Shown: positions 52,078 through 61,493 of the stretch, piece after piece
Position numbering within the stretch: the stretch's first letter is position 1
How the letters are laid out: every line of letters begins with the position of its first letter
Assembly (NCBI GenBank): GCA_016869735.1
Contig: VGDL01000006.1
Location: 1 to 64,000 of the forward strand
Length of the DNA stretch: 64,000 nt
Source of the DNA: Alphaproteobacteria bacterium
GTDB lineage: Bacteria; Pseudomonadota; Alphaproteobacteria; Acetobacterales; Acetobacteraceae
Direction of reading: 5' to 3'
Position numbers and translations under genes: made by a program
Notes under the pieces: model-generated
What the model saw: the letters and a program-made list of their open reading frames with translations, nothing else
What the model was told of the DNA's origin: nothing
Database searches by the model: none

Positions 52078-53076
52078 ATGATCACCCGTCGTTCGCTGGC
52101 CACGCTTGCCGCCGGCGCTGCCCTGCTGCCAAGCCTTGCCAAGGCGCAAGCCTGGACCCCGCGCCGCACGGAAAGCTTTACTGAAGGCTTCCCTGCGGCT
52201 GGTCGTCGCCCCTGGGCGGATCAAGTGCCGCAGCTTCGTGTGGGCTTGCTTGGCGGTGAGAATGAAGCTGATCGTATGGGCCGTTTCGGCGCTTATCGCG
52301 AATTGCTGGAACGCACCTTTGGTGTGCCGGCGCGGCTTTTCCCGGCTTCCGATTATGCCGGTGTTTTGCAGGCCTTCAGCGCGAAGCAGATCGAAGTCGC
52401 CTCCCTCGGTCCTTCCGGTTATGCCGGCGCCTGGCTTGATACCAATGGCGGGGTTGAACCGTTGCTGACTGCCGAGGAATCGGATGGCTCAATCTCCTAC
52501 ATCGCGGTGATGGTGGTGCGTGCCGATAGCGGCATTACCAACCTTGAACAAATGCGCGGCAAGGCGCTTGCCTGGGCGGATGCCAATTCCACTTCAGGCT
52601 ATCTGATCCCGCGCTTTGCGCTCCGTCGCGGTGGTATTGCGGTGGATGGCAATGCCTATTTCTCCCGCACGGGCTTCGCGGGCGGGCATGAACAAGGCGT
52701 GGTTGCGGTGCTGCAACGCCAATATGATGCTGCCGTGACCTGGGCTTCCGGCCAGGGCGATCAGGCGCAGGGCTTCAGCCGTGGCAATCTGCGCGCCATG
52801 GTGGATAAGGGCATGCTGAACATGAATGATCTGCGCATCATTTGGCGGTCAGAGCCGATTGTGAATGGCCCGATCTCGTCGCGGACCGATCTTCCCGCGG
52901 CCTTCAAGGAAGATTTCAAGCGCTTCCATCTGGCGCTGCCCAAGACGCATCCGGAAATCTACCGTCAGATAGAACGCGGTGCTGGCACGGGCTATCGTGA
53001 AGTGCGGCACCAGGATTACGATCTGATCGTGGAAATCCGCCGCGAGGAAGCCGCCGCGCGTCGTCGCCGTTCCTGA
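52078..53076 (+). CDS. phnD: Phosphonate-type ABC transporter substrate-binding protein
   Basis: Periplasmic binding protein (332 aa) with a signal peptide (about 1-22, AKA-Q). PhnD-like features are LRVGLLGGENEADRMGRF at the mature start, LGPSGYAGA (phosphonate loop) near 115, and the WADANSTSGYLIPR motif near 175. An AAAGGAGATT site precedes the ATG at 52078. The ligand could be a phosphonate, phosphite or phosphate ester. Confidence 0.93.
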   Translation: MITRRSLATLAAGAALLPSLAKAQAWTPRRTESFTEGFPAAGRRPWADQVPQLRVGLLGGENEADRMGRFGAYRELLERTFGVPARLFPASDYAGVLQAFSAKQIEVASLGPSGYAGAWLDTNGGVEPLLTAEESDGSISYIAVMVVRADSGITNLEQMRGKALAWADANSTSGYLIPRFALRRGGIAVDGNAYFSRTGFAGGHEQGVVAVLQRQYDAAVTWASGQGDQAQGFSRGNLRAMVDKGMLNMNDLRIIWRSEPIVNGPISSRTDLPAAFKEDFKRFHLALPKTHPEIYRQIERGAGTGYREVRHQDYDLIVEIRREEAAARRRRS

Positions 53077-53080
53077 TCCC

Positions 53081-53983
53081 ATGCAAGAAGCCTATGCCAG
53101 CAGCCTTCCCGCGGTAATCCGCGGGGAGGAAGCCTTCCAGGCGGCCCGCCGCCAGAAGCGCAATGCCGCGCTTTTGGGCGCAGCGGTGGTATTGGTGTGC
53201 CTATTGCTGGCAGGCTGGGTTAGTGAAGCGCATCCCGCGACATTATGGGCGGGGCTGCCGCGTATTTTCGAATATTTCGGTCGCATCCTGCCCGATTTGC
53301 GCTGGGATGCGCTTTTCGCCAGCGCGGAGACGGAAGGCTCCATCGCCTTCTGGTTCTACCGCTTGCCGGAATGGGCGCTGCTGATTATGGAGACCGCTAA
53401 TATGGCAGTGCTGGCAACCCTGCTTGGTTCGGCGGTTTCGCTGCTGCTCGCTTTTCCTGCAGCACGCAATATCGCCCCTTCAGACCTTATCTTTAATCTC
53501 ACGCGCCGCTTTCTGGAAGCGCTGCGCACCGTTCCCGAAATTGTCTATGCTCTGATTTTCGTTTGGGCCTTTGGTGTTGGCGCGCTAGCCGGGATTTTGG
53601 CGATTGCACTCCATAGTGCTGGCGCCAATGGCAAGTTGTTTGCCGAGGCGATTGAGAATGCCGATATGAAGCCTTGGGATGGCGTGACCTCGGCCGGCGG
53701 CAGTTGGTTTGCCGCCTGCCGCTTCGCCATTTTGCCGCAGGTGCTGCCCAATTTCCTGTCCTATCTGCTGCTGCGGTTTGAAATCAACATACGCTCTGCC
53801 AGCGTGATTGGCTTTGTTGGTGCCGGCGGCATTGGAGAGGAACTCTATAAGGTGATCTCCTTCAATTATTATGAGGAAATCAGTGCCATCATCCTGCTGA
53901 TCATCCTGACTGTCGTCAGTGTTGACCTTCTGTCCGAAAGGCTGCGCCACGCCGCGATTGGCCGGCTGGAGGCTACGCGATGA
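53081..53983 (+). CDS. phnE: Phosphonate ABC transporter permease 1
   Basis: Inner-membrane permease (300 aa, about six helices). The EAA-type loop reads AGANGKLFAEAIENADMKPWDGVTSAGGSWFAACRF, which docks the ATPase. It forms a pair with the next gene (overlap ATGA), giving a heterodimeric channel rather than the single PhnE homodimer of some systems. It starts four bases after phnD. Confidence 0.93.
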   Translation: MQEAYASSLPAVIRGEEAFQAARRQKRNAALLGAAVVLVCLLLAGWVSEAHPATLWAGLPRIFEYFGRILPDLRWDALFASAETEGSIAFWFYRLPEWALLIMETANMAVLATLLGSAVSLLLAFPAARNIAPSDLIFNLTRRFLEALRTVPEIVYALIFVWAFGVGALAGILAIALHSAGANGKLFAEAIENADMKPWDGVTSAGGSWFAACRFAILPQVLPNFLSYLLLRFEINIRSASVIGFVGAGGIGEELYKVISFNYYEEISAIILLIILTVVSVDLLSERLRHAAIGRLEATR

Positions 53984-54807
53984 GCGATTCCAGCATTAAT
54001 CTTTGGCGCGCACGCATGCCGGCGGCCTTTGGGCCAGGGCCTATGCAACGCGGCCTGCGCTTTCTGGGCCTGGCGCTATTCCTGGCATGGTTCATCGGCA
54101 CGCTTTGGTATTTTGATTTTTCGCCGACGCGGCTTTGGAATGGCTTGGGCGGCCTTGGCAAGATCATTGTTCTGATGATCCCACCTTCCCCGGGGGAGCT
54201 TTGGATCGAAATCATGAAGGGCATGGCGGAGAGTGTCGCCATGGCATTTCTCGGCACTTTCCTGGCCGCGCTTGTTGCCATTCCGCTGGGCTTCATGGGG
54301 GCACGTAATATCGTGACGGTGACGCTGCTGCGCTTTTCCTTCCGGCGCGTCCTGGATGGCATGCGCGGCGTTGATCAATTGATCTGGGCGCTTGCCTTTG
54401 TGCGCGCGGTGGGGCTTGGGCCTTTGGCTGGGGTGCTCGCGATTTTCATCTCGGATATCGGGATCTTGGCGAAGGTTTATGCCGAGGCCATCGAAAACGC
54501 CGAAAAGCGCCAGGCCGAAGGTGTCACCGCCGCCGGGGGCGGGCGACTGCTTGGGGTGCGCTTCGGGCTTTTGCCGCAGGTCGCCCCCGTTATGCTCGCT
54601 CAGGCGCTTTATTTCTTTGAAAGCAATACGCGTTCTGCCTCCATCCTTGGTGTCGTGGGCGCGGGCGGGATCGGGCTGCAAATTGCCGAGCGTATTCGCG
54701 TGCGCCATTGGGATGAGGTCGCCTTCATCATAATTCTGATGATCATCACGGTCGCCGCCATTGATTGGATTTCCGGGCGCATCCGCCGCCGCCTGATCAA
54801 TGCATGA
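53980..54807 (+). CDS. phnE: Phosphonate ABC transporter permease 2
   Basis: Second permease (275 aa, about six helices) with an EAA loop YAEAIENAEKRQAEGVTAAGGGRLLGVRF near 168. It overlaps phnE1 (ATGA) and closes the transporter operon. A perfect 10-base palindrome CCCTTAAGGG lies at 54856-54865, between it and the MFS gene. Confidence 0.93.
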   Translation: MSDSSINLWRARMPAAFGPGPMQRGLRFLGLALFLAWFIGTLWYFDFSPTRLWNGLGGLGKIIVLMIPPSPGELWIEIMKGMAESVAMAFLGTFLAALVAIPLGFMGARNIVTVTLLRFSFRRVLDGMRGVDQLIWALAFVRAVGLGPLAGVLAIFISDIGILAKVYAEAIENAEKRQAEGVTAAGGGRLLGVRFGLLPQVAPVMLAQALYFFESNTRSASILGVVGAGGIGLQIAERIRVRHWDEVAFIIILMIITVAAIDWISGRIRRRLINA

Positions 54808-54880
54808 CCTGGCCCGTTTTGCTGGGTGACGGCGGCGCCCGTTCATCCTAGGCTTCCCTTAAGGGGAAACCAGGACGGGC

Positions 54881-56401
54881 ATGAGCGAGACCACCGGGCA
54901 AGGCGGCATATTCAGCATCAGTGGCCGGCAATGGCTGATCCTGCTGATGGTGCAATTGGCCAATCTGCTGTTTGGCATGACCATCACCCTTGCCAATCTT
55001 GTGCTGCCCGATATGCGCGGTGCGCTTTCGGCAACGCAGGATGAAATCTCCTGGGTTATTACGCTCAATCTTGTGGCGACCGCGGTCGCAACCCCGGTGA
55101 CAGGTTGGCTCGCGAGCCGTCTTGGCTGGCGCAATCTGATGTTTGGCGCGGTTTCCGGCTTCACGATTTGCTCGCTTTTGTGCGGCTTTGCGACAAGTCT
55201 CGACATGCTGATCCTGGCGCGCATTGGTCAGGGTGCTTTTGGTGCGCCCATCATGCCCATGGGGCAGGCGATATTGCTGGCATCCTTCCCGCGACATTTG
55301 CAGCCGACAGCAATTGTGATCTGGGGTGTCGGCGCCGTATTCGGCCCCGTGCTGGGCCCCATTCTGGGCGCCATGGTGACCGAGGCCTGGAATTGGCGCG
55401 CCGCGTTTTTCATGATTGTGCCGCCGGGCATTGCGACCTTGGTCTGCATTTGGTTCGCCCTTTCGGACAGAGCCGAACGCACGCCCGTTTCCTTTGACTG
55501 GATCGGATTTCTCGCGCTTTCGGTGGCCATCATCTGCATCCAGTTGATCCTGGATCGCGGCCAGCGCCTTGATTGGTTCGAAGCGCCTGAGATGATTGCC
55601 TGCGCTGTCATTGGCGCCATCAGCTTCTACATTTTCGCGGCCCATTGCCTGACCGCATCGGCGCCCTTCCTCAATCCAAGGCTTTTGCTCGATCGGAATT
55701 TTGCCATCGGCACGGCGATTGCCTTTGTCATGGGGATGCTCGCCTTCACCAGCCTGACGCTATTCCCGACCATGCTGCATGATTTGCGCGGATACCCGGA
55801 TAGTTCGGTGAGTATCCTGATCGCGGCGCGCGGCATGGGGAATTGGGTGGCGTTTCTGGTTGTGGTGCAACTGACCCGTTGGGCGCCGCGCTTCACCATT
55901 GGGCTTGGGTTGTTCTTTCAGGCCGCGTCCAGCTTCTGGATGGCACAATTCGACATCAACGTGACCGAAAGCCAAATCTTCTGGTCGCATCTATTGCAGG
56001 GCTTTGGGCAATCCATCGCCTTCACGCCCATGACGGTGATGGCGTTTTCCACCCTGCCAGCGCATCAAGTCACGGAAGGTTCGGCCATTTTCACGCTGAT
56101 GCGCAATTTCGGATCAAGCCTGTTCATTTCCATCGCGGTGATGATGCTGATCAGATCAAGCGGCGAAAACTATGCGCGGCTTGGCGAATTCGTGACTCCC
56201 TACAATAAGCTGCTGAGCCTACCCAATTTCCCAGCGAGCTGGGATCTGGAAAGCGCCTTCGGCCTGTTTCGCCTGGCGGGCGAAATCCAGCGCCAGGCGG
56301 CCATGATCGGCTATGTGAATGCATTCCACCTCATGGCGCTGACGGCAGCGCTGAGTGTGCCGCTGGCGTTCTTCATGCAGCGGGCGAAGCGTTCAGGATA
56401 G
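54881..56401 (+). CDS. MFS transporter, DHA2 (EmrB/QacA) type
   Basis: Multidrug-pump-like permease (506 aa, about 14 helices). It shows the DHA2 signatures NLVLPDMRGALSATQDEISWVIT near helix 1-2, GWLASRLGWRNLM, and GPVLGPILGAMV in helix 5. EmrA-like membrane-fusion partners are not adjacent. The long hydrophilic insert between helices 13 and 14 (EFVTPYNKLLSLPNFPAS...) is typical of EmrB relatives. It lies 73 bases after phnE2 and might be co-transcribed. Confidence 0.9.
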   Translation: MSETTGQGGIFSISGRQWLILLMVQLANLLFGMTITLANLVLPDMRGALSATQDEISWVITLNLVATAVATPVTGWLASRLGWRNLMFGAVSGFTICSLLCGFATSLDMLILARIGQGAFGAPIMPMGQAILLASFPRHLQPTAIVIWGVGAVFGPVLGPILGAMVTEAWNWRAAFFMIVPPGIATLVCIWFALSDRAERTPVSFDWIGFLALSVAIICIQLILDRGQRLDWFEAPEMIACAVIGAISFYIFAAHCLTASAPFLNPRLLLDRNFAIGTAIAFVMGMLAFTSLTLFPTMLHDLRGYPDSSVSILIAARGMGNWVAFLVVVQLTRWAPRFTIGLGLFFQAASSFWMAQFDINVTESQIFWSHLLQGFGQSIAFTPMTVMAFSTLPAHQVTEGSAIFTLMRNFGSSLFISIAVMMLIRSSGENYARLGEFVTPYNKLLSLPNFPASWDLESAFGLFRLAGEIQRQAAMIGYVNAFHLMALTAALSVPLAFFMQRAKRSG

Positions 56402-56652
56402 GGATTGGCCGGCAAGGGGGGCGCGGCAGCAGCCTGACATGCTTGAGGAAGCCCGAAGGCCCGACTTACGAATGCACAAAATTGCACCAATTGGCGATAA
56501 AAGCGGCGGTAAAGTGCTGCCTTCTAAGCAGAACGTCGCCCACTGCCGGCCGTTCACACCGGGCAGGGCGCCATGGAGTGATGGCACGGAGATTGCGAAA
56601 CCCTTTTTGGGTTTGGGAGGGCTTGGCTCTGACTAGCGTTGTTTCGCGTTCG
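56402..56652 (+). promoter_or_regulatory. Leader/promoter region of the polyamine-type ABC operon
   Basis: A 251-base stretch between the MFS stop and the ATPase start. It holds two tandem 10-base repeats TGCACAAAAT and TGCACCAATT (56473-56492, 8 of 10 identical), one helical turn apart, a possible activator site. The frame of the ATPase is open through most of it, but no family-like residues are encoded. No RNA gene or riboswitch fold was recognised. Confidence 0.35.
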
Positions 56653-57714
56653 ATGTCTCAGCAATTGCTGCTTAACGGCATTGTTCATAGCTATGGCGCC
56701 TCTCGCGCCGTGGATGACGTGACGCTTGAAGTGAAGGCAGGCGAATTGATCGCGCTGCTCGGCCCCTCTGGCTGCGGCAAAACCACTTTGCTTCGTATTG
56801 TCGCCGGCTTCATCCGCCAGGCTGCCGGCCAGGTGGTGATTGGGGATCGCACGGTGGATGATCTCCCGCCCAATCTGCGCGAAGTTGGCATTGTGTTTCA
56901 AAACTACGCGCTGTTCCCGCATATGACGGTGGCCGAGAATATCGCCTATGGTCTGGTGGCACGCGGTGTGGGCAAGGCAGATCAACGCGCGCGGGTGGCT
57001 GAAATGCTGGCCACCGTCCGCATGGAAGGCTTTGCGGATCGGAAGCCCCGGCAATTATCAGGCGGGCAGCAGCAGCGCATTGCGCTGGCGCGCGCCTTGG
57101 CAGTGCAGCCGCGAATTTTGCTCCTGGATGAACCTTTTGCCGCGCTGGACAAGAATTTGCGGCTTGATATGCAAATCGAAATCAAGCGCCTGCAGCGCCA
57201 ATTTGGCCTGACAGCCATTCTGGTCACGCACGATCAGGAAGAAGCCATGTCCATCGCCGATCGTATTGCGGTGATGAATAGCGGCAGGATCGAACAATTG
57301 GGCAGCCCGGTCGCGATTTATGACGCGCCTGCAACCCCCTTCGTCAATAGCTTTATCGGATCATCCAATATCCTTGATGGCGTGGTCGAAGATGGCCGGA
57401 TCAGGCTTTCCGTGGGCGCAGTGCTGCCATGCAAGGCGCCTGATCTGCCGCAAGGCAAGGCGGTTCAGGTTTCCATCAGGGCGGAGCAATTGATGCTGGT
57501 GCGCGATGCCGCGCCGGATCGCTTCCCGGTAACGCTTACGCTCAGCCTGCCGATTGGTGGGCAGCTTATTCATGATGTCGCGGCTTCGGATGGCACTACG
57601 CTCAAGATCGCGACCGCGCGGCATCCGGGGGATGCTTCCTCGCTTCCGGGCACTTGGCATTGCGCGCTGACACCTGAAGCGCGTCCTTCGATCTTTCCTC
57701 AACCCACCCCGTAA
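56653..57714 (+). CDS. ABC transporter ATP-binding protein, spermidine/putrescine (PotA) type
   Basis: ATPase (353 aa) with a C-terminal TOBE domain. Walker A GPSGCGKT (37-44), Q-loop QNYALFPHMT, signature LSGGQQQ (135-141) and Walker B LLLDE (156-160) are intact; TOBE-like strands begin near 280. The ATG at 56653 starts exactly where family homology starts but lacks a clear ribosome site; an earlier start up to 56443 cannot be excluded. It heads a complete four-gene importer. Confidence 0.92.
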   Translation: MSQQLLLNGIVHSYGASRAVDDVTLEVKAGELIALLGPSGCGKTTLLRIVAGFIRQAAGQVVIGDRTVDDLPPNLREVGIVFQNYALFPHMTVAENIAYGLVARGVGKADQRARVAEMLATVRMEGFADRKPRQLSGGQQQRIALARALAVQPRILLLDEPFAALDKNLRLDMQIEIKRLQRQFGLTAILVTHDQEEAMSIADRIAVMNSGRIEQLGSPVAIYDAPATPFVNSFIGSSNILDGVVEDGRIRLSVGAVLPCKAPDLPQGKAVQVSIRAEQLMLVRDAAPDRFPVTLTLSLPIGGQLIHDVAASDGTTLKIATARHPGDASSLPGTWHCALTPEARPSIFPQPTP

Positions 57715-57732
57715 ACCCTCAGGAGAATTCCC

Positions 57733-58746
57733 ATGGCTTCCAGACGTCTTTTCCTCGCCGGCATGGCCGGCGTGCTCGCGGCACCAAGTATTGCGCGCGC
57801 TTCCGGTTCCATGACGGCCGCGATCTATCCCGGCACCTGGGATGAAGCCTATCGCGCCATCGTCGCCCCGCTTTTGCGTCAGAACCATAATGTGAATGTC
57901 GCTTTTGAACCGCTTTTCGCGGTGGACCAGGTGGCGAAGGTGCGCGCCGCGCGTGGTGTCGCGCCTTTTGATTGCTTCGTGCTGGACCCTGGGCCGGCGG
58001 CAGCTGCGCGCCAAGCCGGTTTGTTTGAGCAGATTGACCCGAAACTTATAACCAATGCGGGCAATCTGCCGGCCGGCATGCTGACGGCGGATTCAGCGAC
58101 AGTGAATGTTCAGGTCGTTGGCATTTGCTACAACCCGAAAAAATTCCCCGAGCCGCCGAAAAGCTGGGCCGATCTGTTCCGCTCCCCCTATGTGGAACGT
58201 CTTGGCCTCACGGGGTTTCAGACCACCTTCGGCACGGTATCGCTGATTGAAATGGCGAAGGTTTTCGGTGGTTCCACCACCAATGTTGAACCAATTTTCG
58301 CCAAGCTGAAGGAAGTGCTGCCCAAGGTTGCCGCCGTGTCCACGCCGGCCGCCCTGCCGGGGCTGTTCCAGCAAGGCCAGATCGACATCATGTATACCAA
58401 CACCAACAATGCGGCGACCTTGAAGGGCCGTGGTGTTGATATTGCCTTTGTGGCACCAACCGAAGGCGCGATCACCTTTGCCACCACGCTTCACATTGTG
58501 AAAGGCGCTGAGAACAAGGCCAATGCGCATCGCTATATTGATGCGGCCCTTTCGGCGGACGCGCAAAGCAAGCTGCAATTGTCGCCCTTCAACATGATTC
58601 CGGTGAACAAGGATGTGCAGCTGGCCCCCAATCTGGACATCAAATCGCTTGATGAATTGTCCAAGATGGTCACGCATGATTGGAATGTGATCAATCCGCG
58701 CCGCGCTGGCTGGATTGATCGCTTCAACCGCGAAATCACGAAGTAA
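57733..58746 (+). CDS. Extracellular solute-binding protein, PotD/polyamine type
   Basis: Periplasmic receptor (337 aa) with a twin-arginine-like signal (SRRLFLAGMAGVL, cleavage near ARA-S). Family features include AAIYPGTWDEAY, the central NPKKFPEPPKSWADLF, and the GLFQQGQIDIMYTNTNNAATLKGRG hinge region. Ligand candidates are polyamines, or other cations bound by the Fe/thiamine-like members. An AGGAG site precedes the ATG. Confidence 0.9.
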   Translation: MASRRLFLAGMAGVLAAPSIARASGSMTAAIYPGTWDEAYRAIVAPLLRQNHNVNVAFEPLFAVDQVAKVRAARGVAPFDCFVLDPGPAAAARQAGLFEQIDPKLITNAGNLPAGMLTADSATVNVQVVGICYNPKKFPEPPKSWADLFRSPYVERLGLTGFQTTFGTVSLIEMAKVFGGSTTNVEPIFAKLKEVLPKVAAVSTPAALPGLFQQGQIDIMYTNTNNAATLKGRGVDIAFVAPTEGAITFATTLHIVKGAENKANAHRYIDAALSADAQSKLQLSPFNMIPVNKDVQLAPNLDIKSLDELSKMVTHDWNVINPRRAGWIDRFNREITK

Positions 58747-58750
58747 CATC

Positions 58751-59584
58751 ATGCGTGCAGCAGCGGTGGATTGGCGCCTGGCCGCGCCTTTGGGGATTGT
58801 CTATCTCGCGCTTTTTGCGGCACCGCTGCTGTTATTGCTTGGCATATCGCTCCATGCTGATCAGGATTTGCAGCAATGGGGGCTGGATAACTGGACGAAG
58901 TTCTGGGGCGATGCCTTCTATCGCGGCGTCGTCTGGGATACACTTCGCCTTGGCGTGGCCGCGGTTTTGGTGACCTCTCTTTTTGCCTGGCCATTGGCCC
59001 TGTTTTTTTGCAACGCCAGCCCGCGCACGCAGAAGGTGCTGATTTTTATCATCCTGCTGCCGCTGCTCACATCTGTGGTCATTCGCACCTTCGCCTGGAT
59101 TGTGATCCTGGCGCGGGAAGGCTTGGTCAACCAAGTGGCGCTGGCGCTTGGCCTAAGCGCCACACCGCTAAGGCTTTTGCAGACGGAAACCGGGCTTGTC
59201 CTGGCGCTGATGCAAATCGAAATGCCGTTGATGCTGCTGCCGTTGATCTCCGTAATGCGCGGGCTTGATCCAAACCTGCTGGATGCTTCCCGCGCGCTTG
59301 GGGCAGGGATGTGGCGGAGCTTTTTCCGCGTTATTCTGCCGCTCAGCCTGCCTGGTTGGATTGCGGGCGCGACGCTGGTTTTCGCTTCCGCCTGCACCGC
59401 CTTTATTTCACAATCTGTCATAGGTGGCGCAAGGCTTGTCTATTTGCCATCGCTGATCTGGCAGCAGGCCATGGTGGTTTATGATTGGCCCTTTGCCGCC
59501 GTTTGTTCCGTTACGCTGCTGCTGACCGTGCTGGCCGGCATCATGATGCTGAATTGGCTTGGCCGCTACGCAAGGACCGATTGA
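58751..59584 (+). CDS. ABC transporter permease, PotB type
   Basis: First inner-membrane permease (277 aa, six helices) of the polyamine-type importer. The EAA-type loop LLDASRALGAGMWRSFFRVILPLSLPG near 189 couples to the ATPase. The ATG at 58751 lies four bases after the receptor gene; a frame to 58715 overlaps that gene. Three bases separate it from the next permease. Confidence 0.92.
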   Translation: MRAAAVDWRLAAPLGIVYLALFAAPLLLLLGISLHADQDLQQWGLDNWTKFWGDAFYRGVVWDTLRLGVAAVLVTSLFAWPLALFFCNASPRTQKVLIFIILLPLLTSVVIRTFAWIVILAREGLVNQVALALGLSATPLRLLQTETGLVLALMQIEMPLMLLPLISVMRGLDPNLLDASRALGAGMWRSFFRVILPLSLPGWIAGATLVFASACTAFISQSVIGGARLVYLPSLIWQQAMVVYDWPFAAVCSVTLLLTVLAGIMMLNWLGRYARTD

Positions 59585-59587
59585 ATA

Positions 59588-60409
59588 ATGAGCCAGCGCC
59601 GCACCTTTGCTGATCAAAGCTTTTCCTGTGTTTTTGGTGGGCTGACCCTGCTTGGGCTGCTGATCCTGGTTGGCCCGGTTTTCATCGTGCTGATCACAAG
59701 CTTCACCACATCGGCATCCTTGCGGTTTCCGCCGCCTGAATTGTCACTCAAATGGTATCAGGCCCTGTTCGATACCACGCAATCCGCGCATATCCATCGT
59801 GCGGCGGGCAATTCGCTGTGGGTGGCCAGCATGGCGACCTTGGGGGCGAGTATTCTTGCTGTGCTTGCCGCACTCGCCATTGGGCGTTCGCGCCGACCTG
59901 CGGCACGCGCCTTGGAAGCAAGCTTCCTGTCACCGCTGATCCTGCCGTCACTGGCCTATGGTTTGGCGACGCTGATGTTCTTTGCGCTGCTCGGGCTGCG
60001 CCCATCGCTTACGCATTTGATCGGCGGGCATTTGGTGGTGATTGCGCCCTTTGTGTTTCGGACCACCTTGGCGACCGTCACGCAATTGGAACCGGCGCTT
60101 TTGGAAAGCTCGGCCAGTTTGGGGGCAGGGCGCTTCATGACCTTCCGGCGCATCACGCTCCCCTTGATTGCCCCTGGTATTTTCGCCGGCGCCTTTCTGG
60201 CCTTTGTGGCTTCCATGGATAATGTGCCTGTTTCGCTTTTCCTTTCCAGCGCACGCACGGATATGCTGCCCATCCGCATGTGGGGCATGATGGAAAGCAC
60301 GCTGGATGTGCGCGTGGCCGCCGTTTCCGGCGTGCTTATTCTGGTGATTTTGGTGCTGATGTTCGTGATGGATCGGCTAACCGGCCTTACCCGGCGGATG
60401 AGTTTTTAG
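59588..60409 (+). CDS. ABC transporter permease, PotC type
   Basis: Second permease (273 aa, six helices). The EAA loop is LLESSASLGAGRFMTFRRITLPLIAPG near 175. It completes ATPase, receptor and two permeases. The gene ends 37 bases before the convergent EamA gene. Confidence 0.92.
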   Translation: MSQRRTFADQSFSCVFGGLTLLGLLILVGPVFIVLITSFTTSASLRFPPPELSLKWYQALFDTTQSAHIHRAAGNSLWVASMATLGASILAVLAALAIGRSRRPAARALEASFLSPLILPSLAYGLATLMFFALLGLRPSLTHLIGGHLVVIAPFVFRTTLATVTQLEPALLESSASLGAGRFMTFRRITLPLIAPGIFAGAFLAFVASMDNVPVSLFLSSARTDMLPIRMWGMMESTLDVRVAAVSGVLILVILVLMFVMDRLTGLTRRMSF

Positions 60410-60446
60410 GCCTTTTGAGTTTCGGTCTGGGCGTGTGCAATGAGAT

Positions 60447-61403
60447 TTAACTTGTGCCTTTGTTGAGCTGTCCAGCGATGCGCCCATCTATCAGCGACAG
60501 GCCAAATCCAATGAGGCCCATGCCGATGAAATGCTTGCTTTCCAAGCTTTCACCAAGAAAAAAACTGCCGAGTAGAATGGCGCTGACGGGAATAAGAAAC
60601 GTCACCAAAAGCAGATTGGTGGCGCCCGCTGCAGCGAGAATTCGAAAATAGAGAATATAGGCCAGCGCAGTCGAAGCGACACCAATCGCGAGCAGGGCAG
60701 CCCAGGTGCCAAGACTGGGTGTCGTCAGAGTCCAGGGGTGATCCAGCATCAGTACAAGCGGTAGCATCAGCAGGCTTGAAGCGGTGACCTGGCCGGTCGC
60801 CGTTGCCAAAGGCGGTACACCCATGCGTTTGAAGCGCCGACCAAACACGCCAGCAATAGCGTAGGAAAGCGCGGCGGCCAGGCAGGCCAATTGTGCCAAA
60901 AGACCGGTGCCCAAACCTGCGAGCCACTCGGCTCCAAGCATCAGGGTCACGCCCAGGAGCCCCAGCCCCACGCCCACCAACTTGCTCGCGCTCAATTTTT
61001 CATCGCGCGTCAGGAAATGTGCGACAATCACAGTGAAAAGCGGCGTGGTGGCATTGAGAATGGCGACCAAGCCACTGGCGATATGATGCTGCCCCCAAAC
61101 GAAGAGTGCGAAGGGAATGGCATTGTTCAAAAGCCCCATACCGAAAAAGGCCGGCCAAAGCCCGGTTATGCGCGGCATGCGAATATGCAGAAGCGCAAGC
61201 ATGACCCATAGCGACACGGCTGCAATGCCAACGCGTGCCAGCACAATGGTGAGCGAAGGCAATTCCCTCACCGCGATGCCGTTGAAAAAAAAGGACCCGC
61301 CCCAAAGCACGGATAGCGCAATAAGCATGACCCATTCCTTGGCGCCCATGGAAGCCTTGGTCTGCGACACGGATGGCGGCTGCGCCATGGGCGTTTCTTT
61401 CAT
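60447..61403 (-). CDS. EamA/DMT family transporter
   Basis: Inner-membrane permease (318 aa from the ATG at 61403; a GTG at 61421 and an ATG at 61388 are alternatives). It has ten helices in two EamA repeats: LSVLWGGSFFFNGIAVRELP opens the first, and AALSYAIAGVFGRRFKRMGV opens the second. Substrate unknown; it is likely an amino-acid or metabolite exporter. The protein differs clearly from the EamA protein at 18236, so they are not recent duplicates. Confidence 0.9.
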   Translation of the reverse strand: MKETPMAQPPSVSQTKASMGAKEWVMLIALSVLWGGSFFFNGIAVRELPSLTIVLARVGIAAVSLWVMLALLHIRMPRITGLWPAFFGMGLLNNAIPFALFVWGQHHIASGLVAILNATTPLFTVIVAHFLTRDEKLSASKLVGVGLGLLGVTLMLGAEWLAGLGTGLLAQLACLAAALSYAIAGVFGRRFKRMGVPPLATATGQVTASSLLMLPLVLMLDHPWTLTTPSLGTWAALLAIGVASTALAYILYFRILAAAGATNLLLVTFLIPVSAILLGSFFLGESLESKHFIGMGLIGFGLSLIDGRIAGQLNKGTS

Positions 61404-61493
61404 TATGGAGTGGCTAACCACTAATGCCGCCTTTTCGGTTGCACCATCCGTTTCTTGCCTTGACTTGACTGGGCTATCTCTTTGAGACGCCAG

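Noticed and set aside
54856-54865. CCCTTAAGGG palindrome before the DHA2 MFS gene as an operator
   Set aside because: A 10-base palindrome is too short to support alone; noted only in the neighbouring gene entry.
56471-56490. Sigma-54 promoter-like TGCAC...TTGCA
   Set aside because: The GG of the -24 element is missing and the spacing is one base short.
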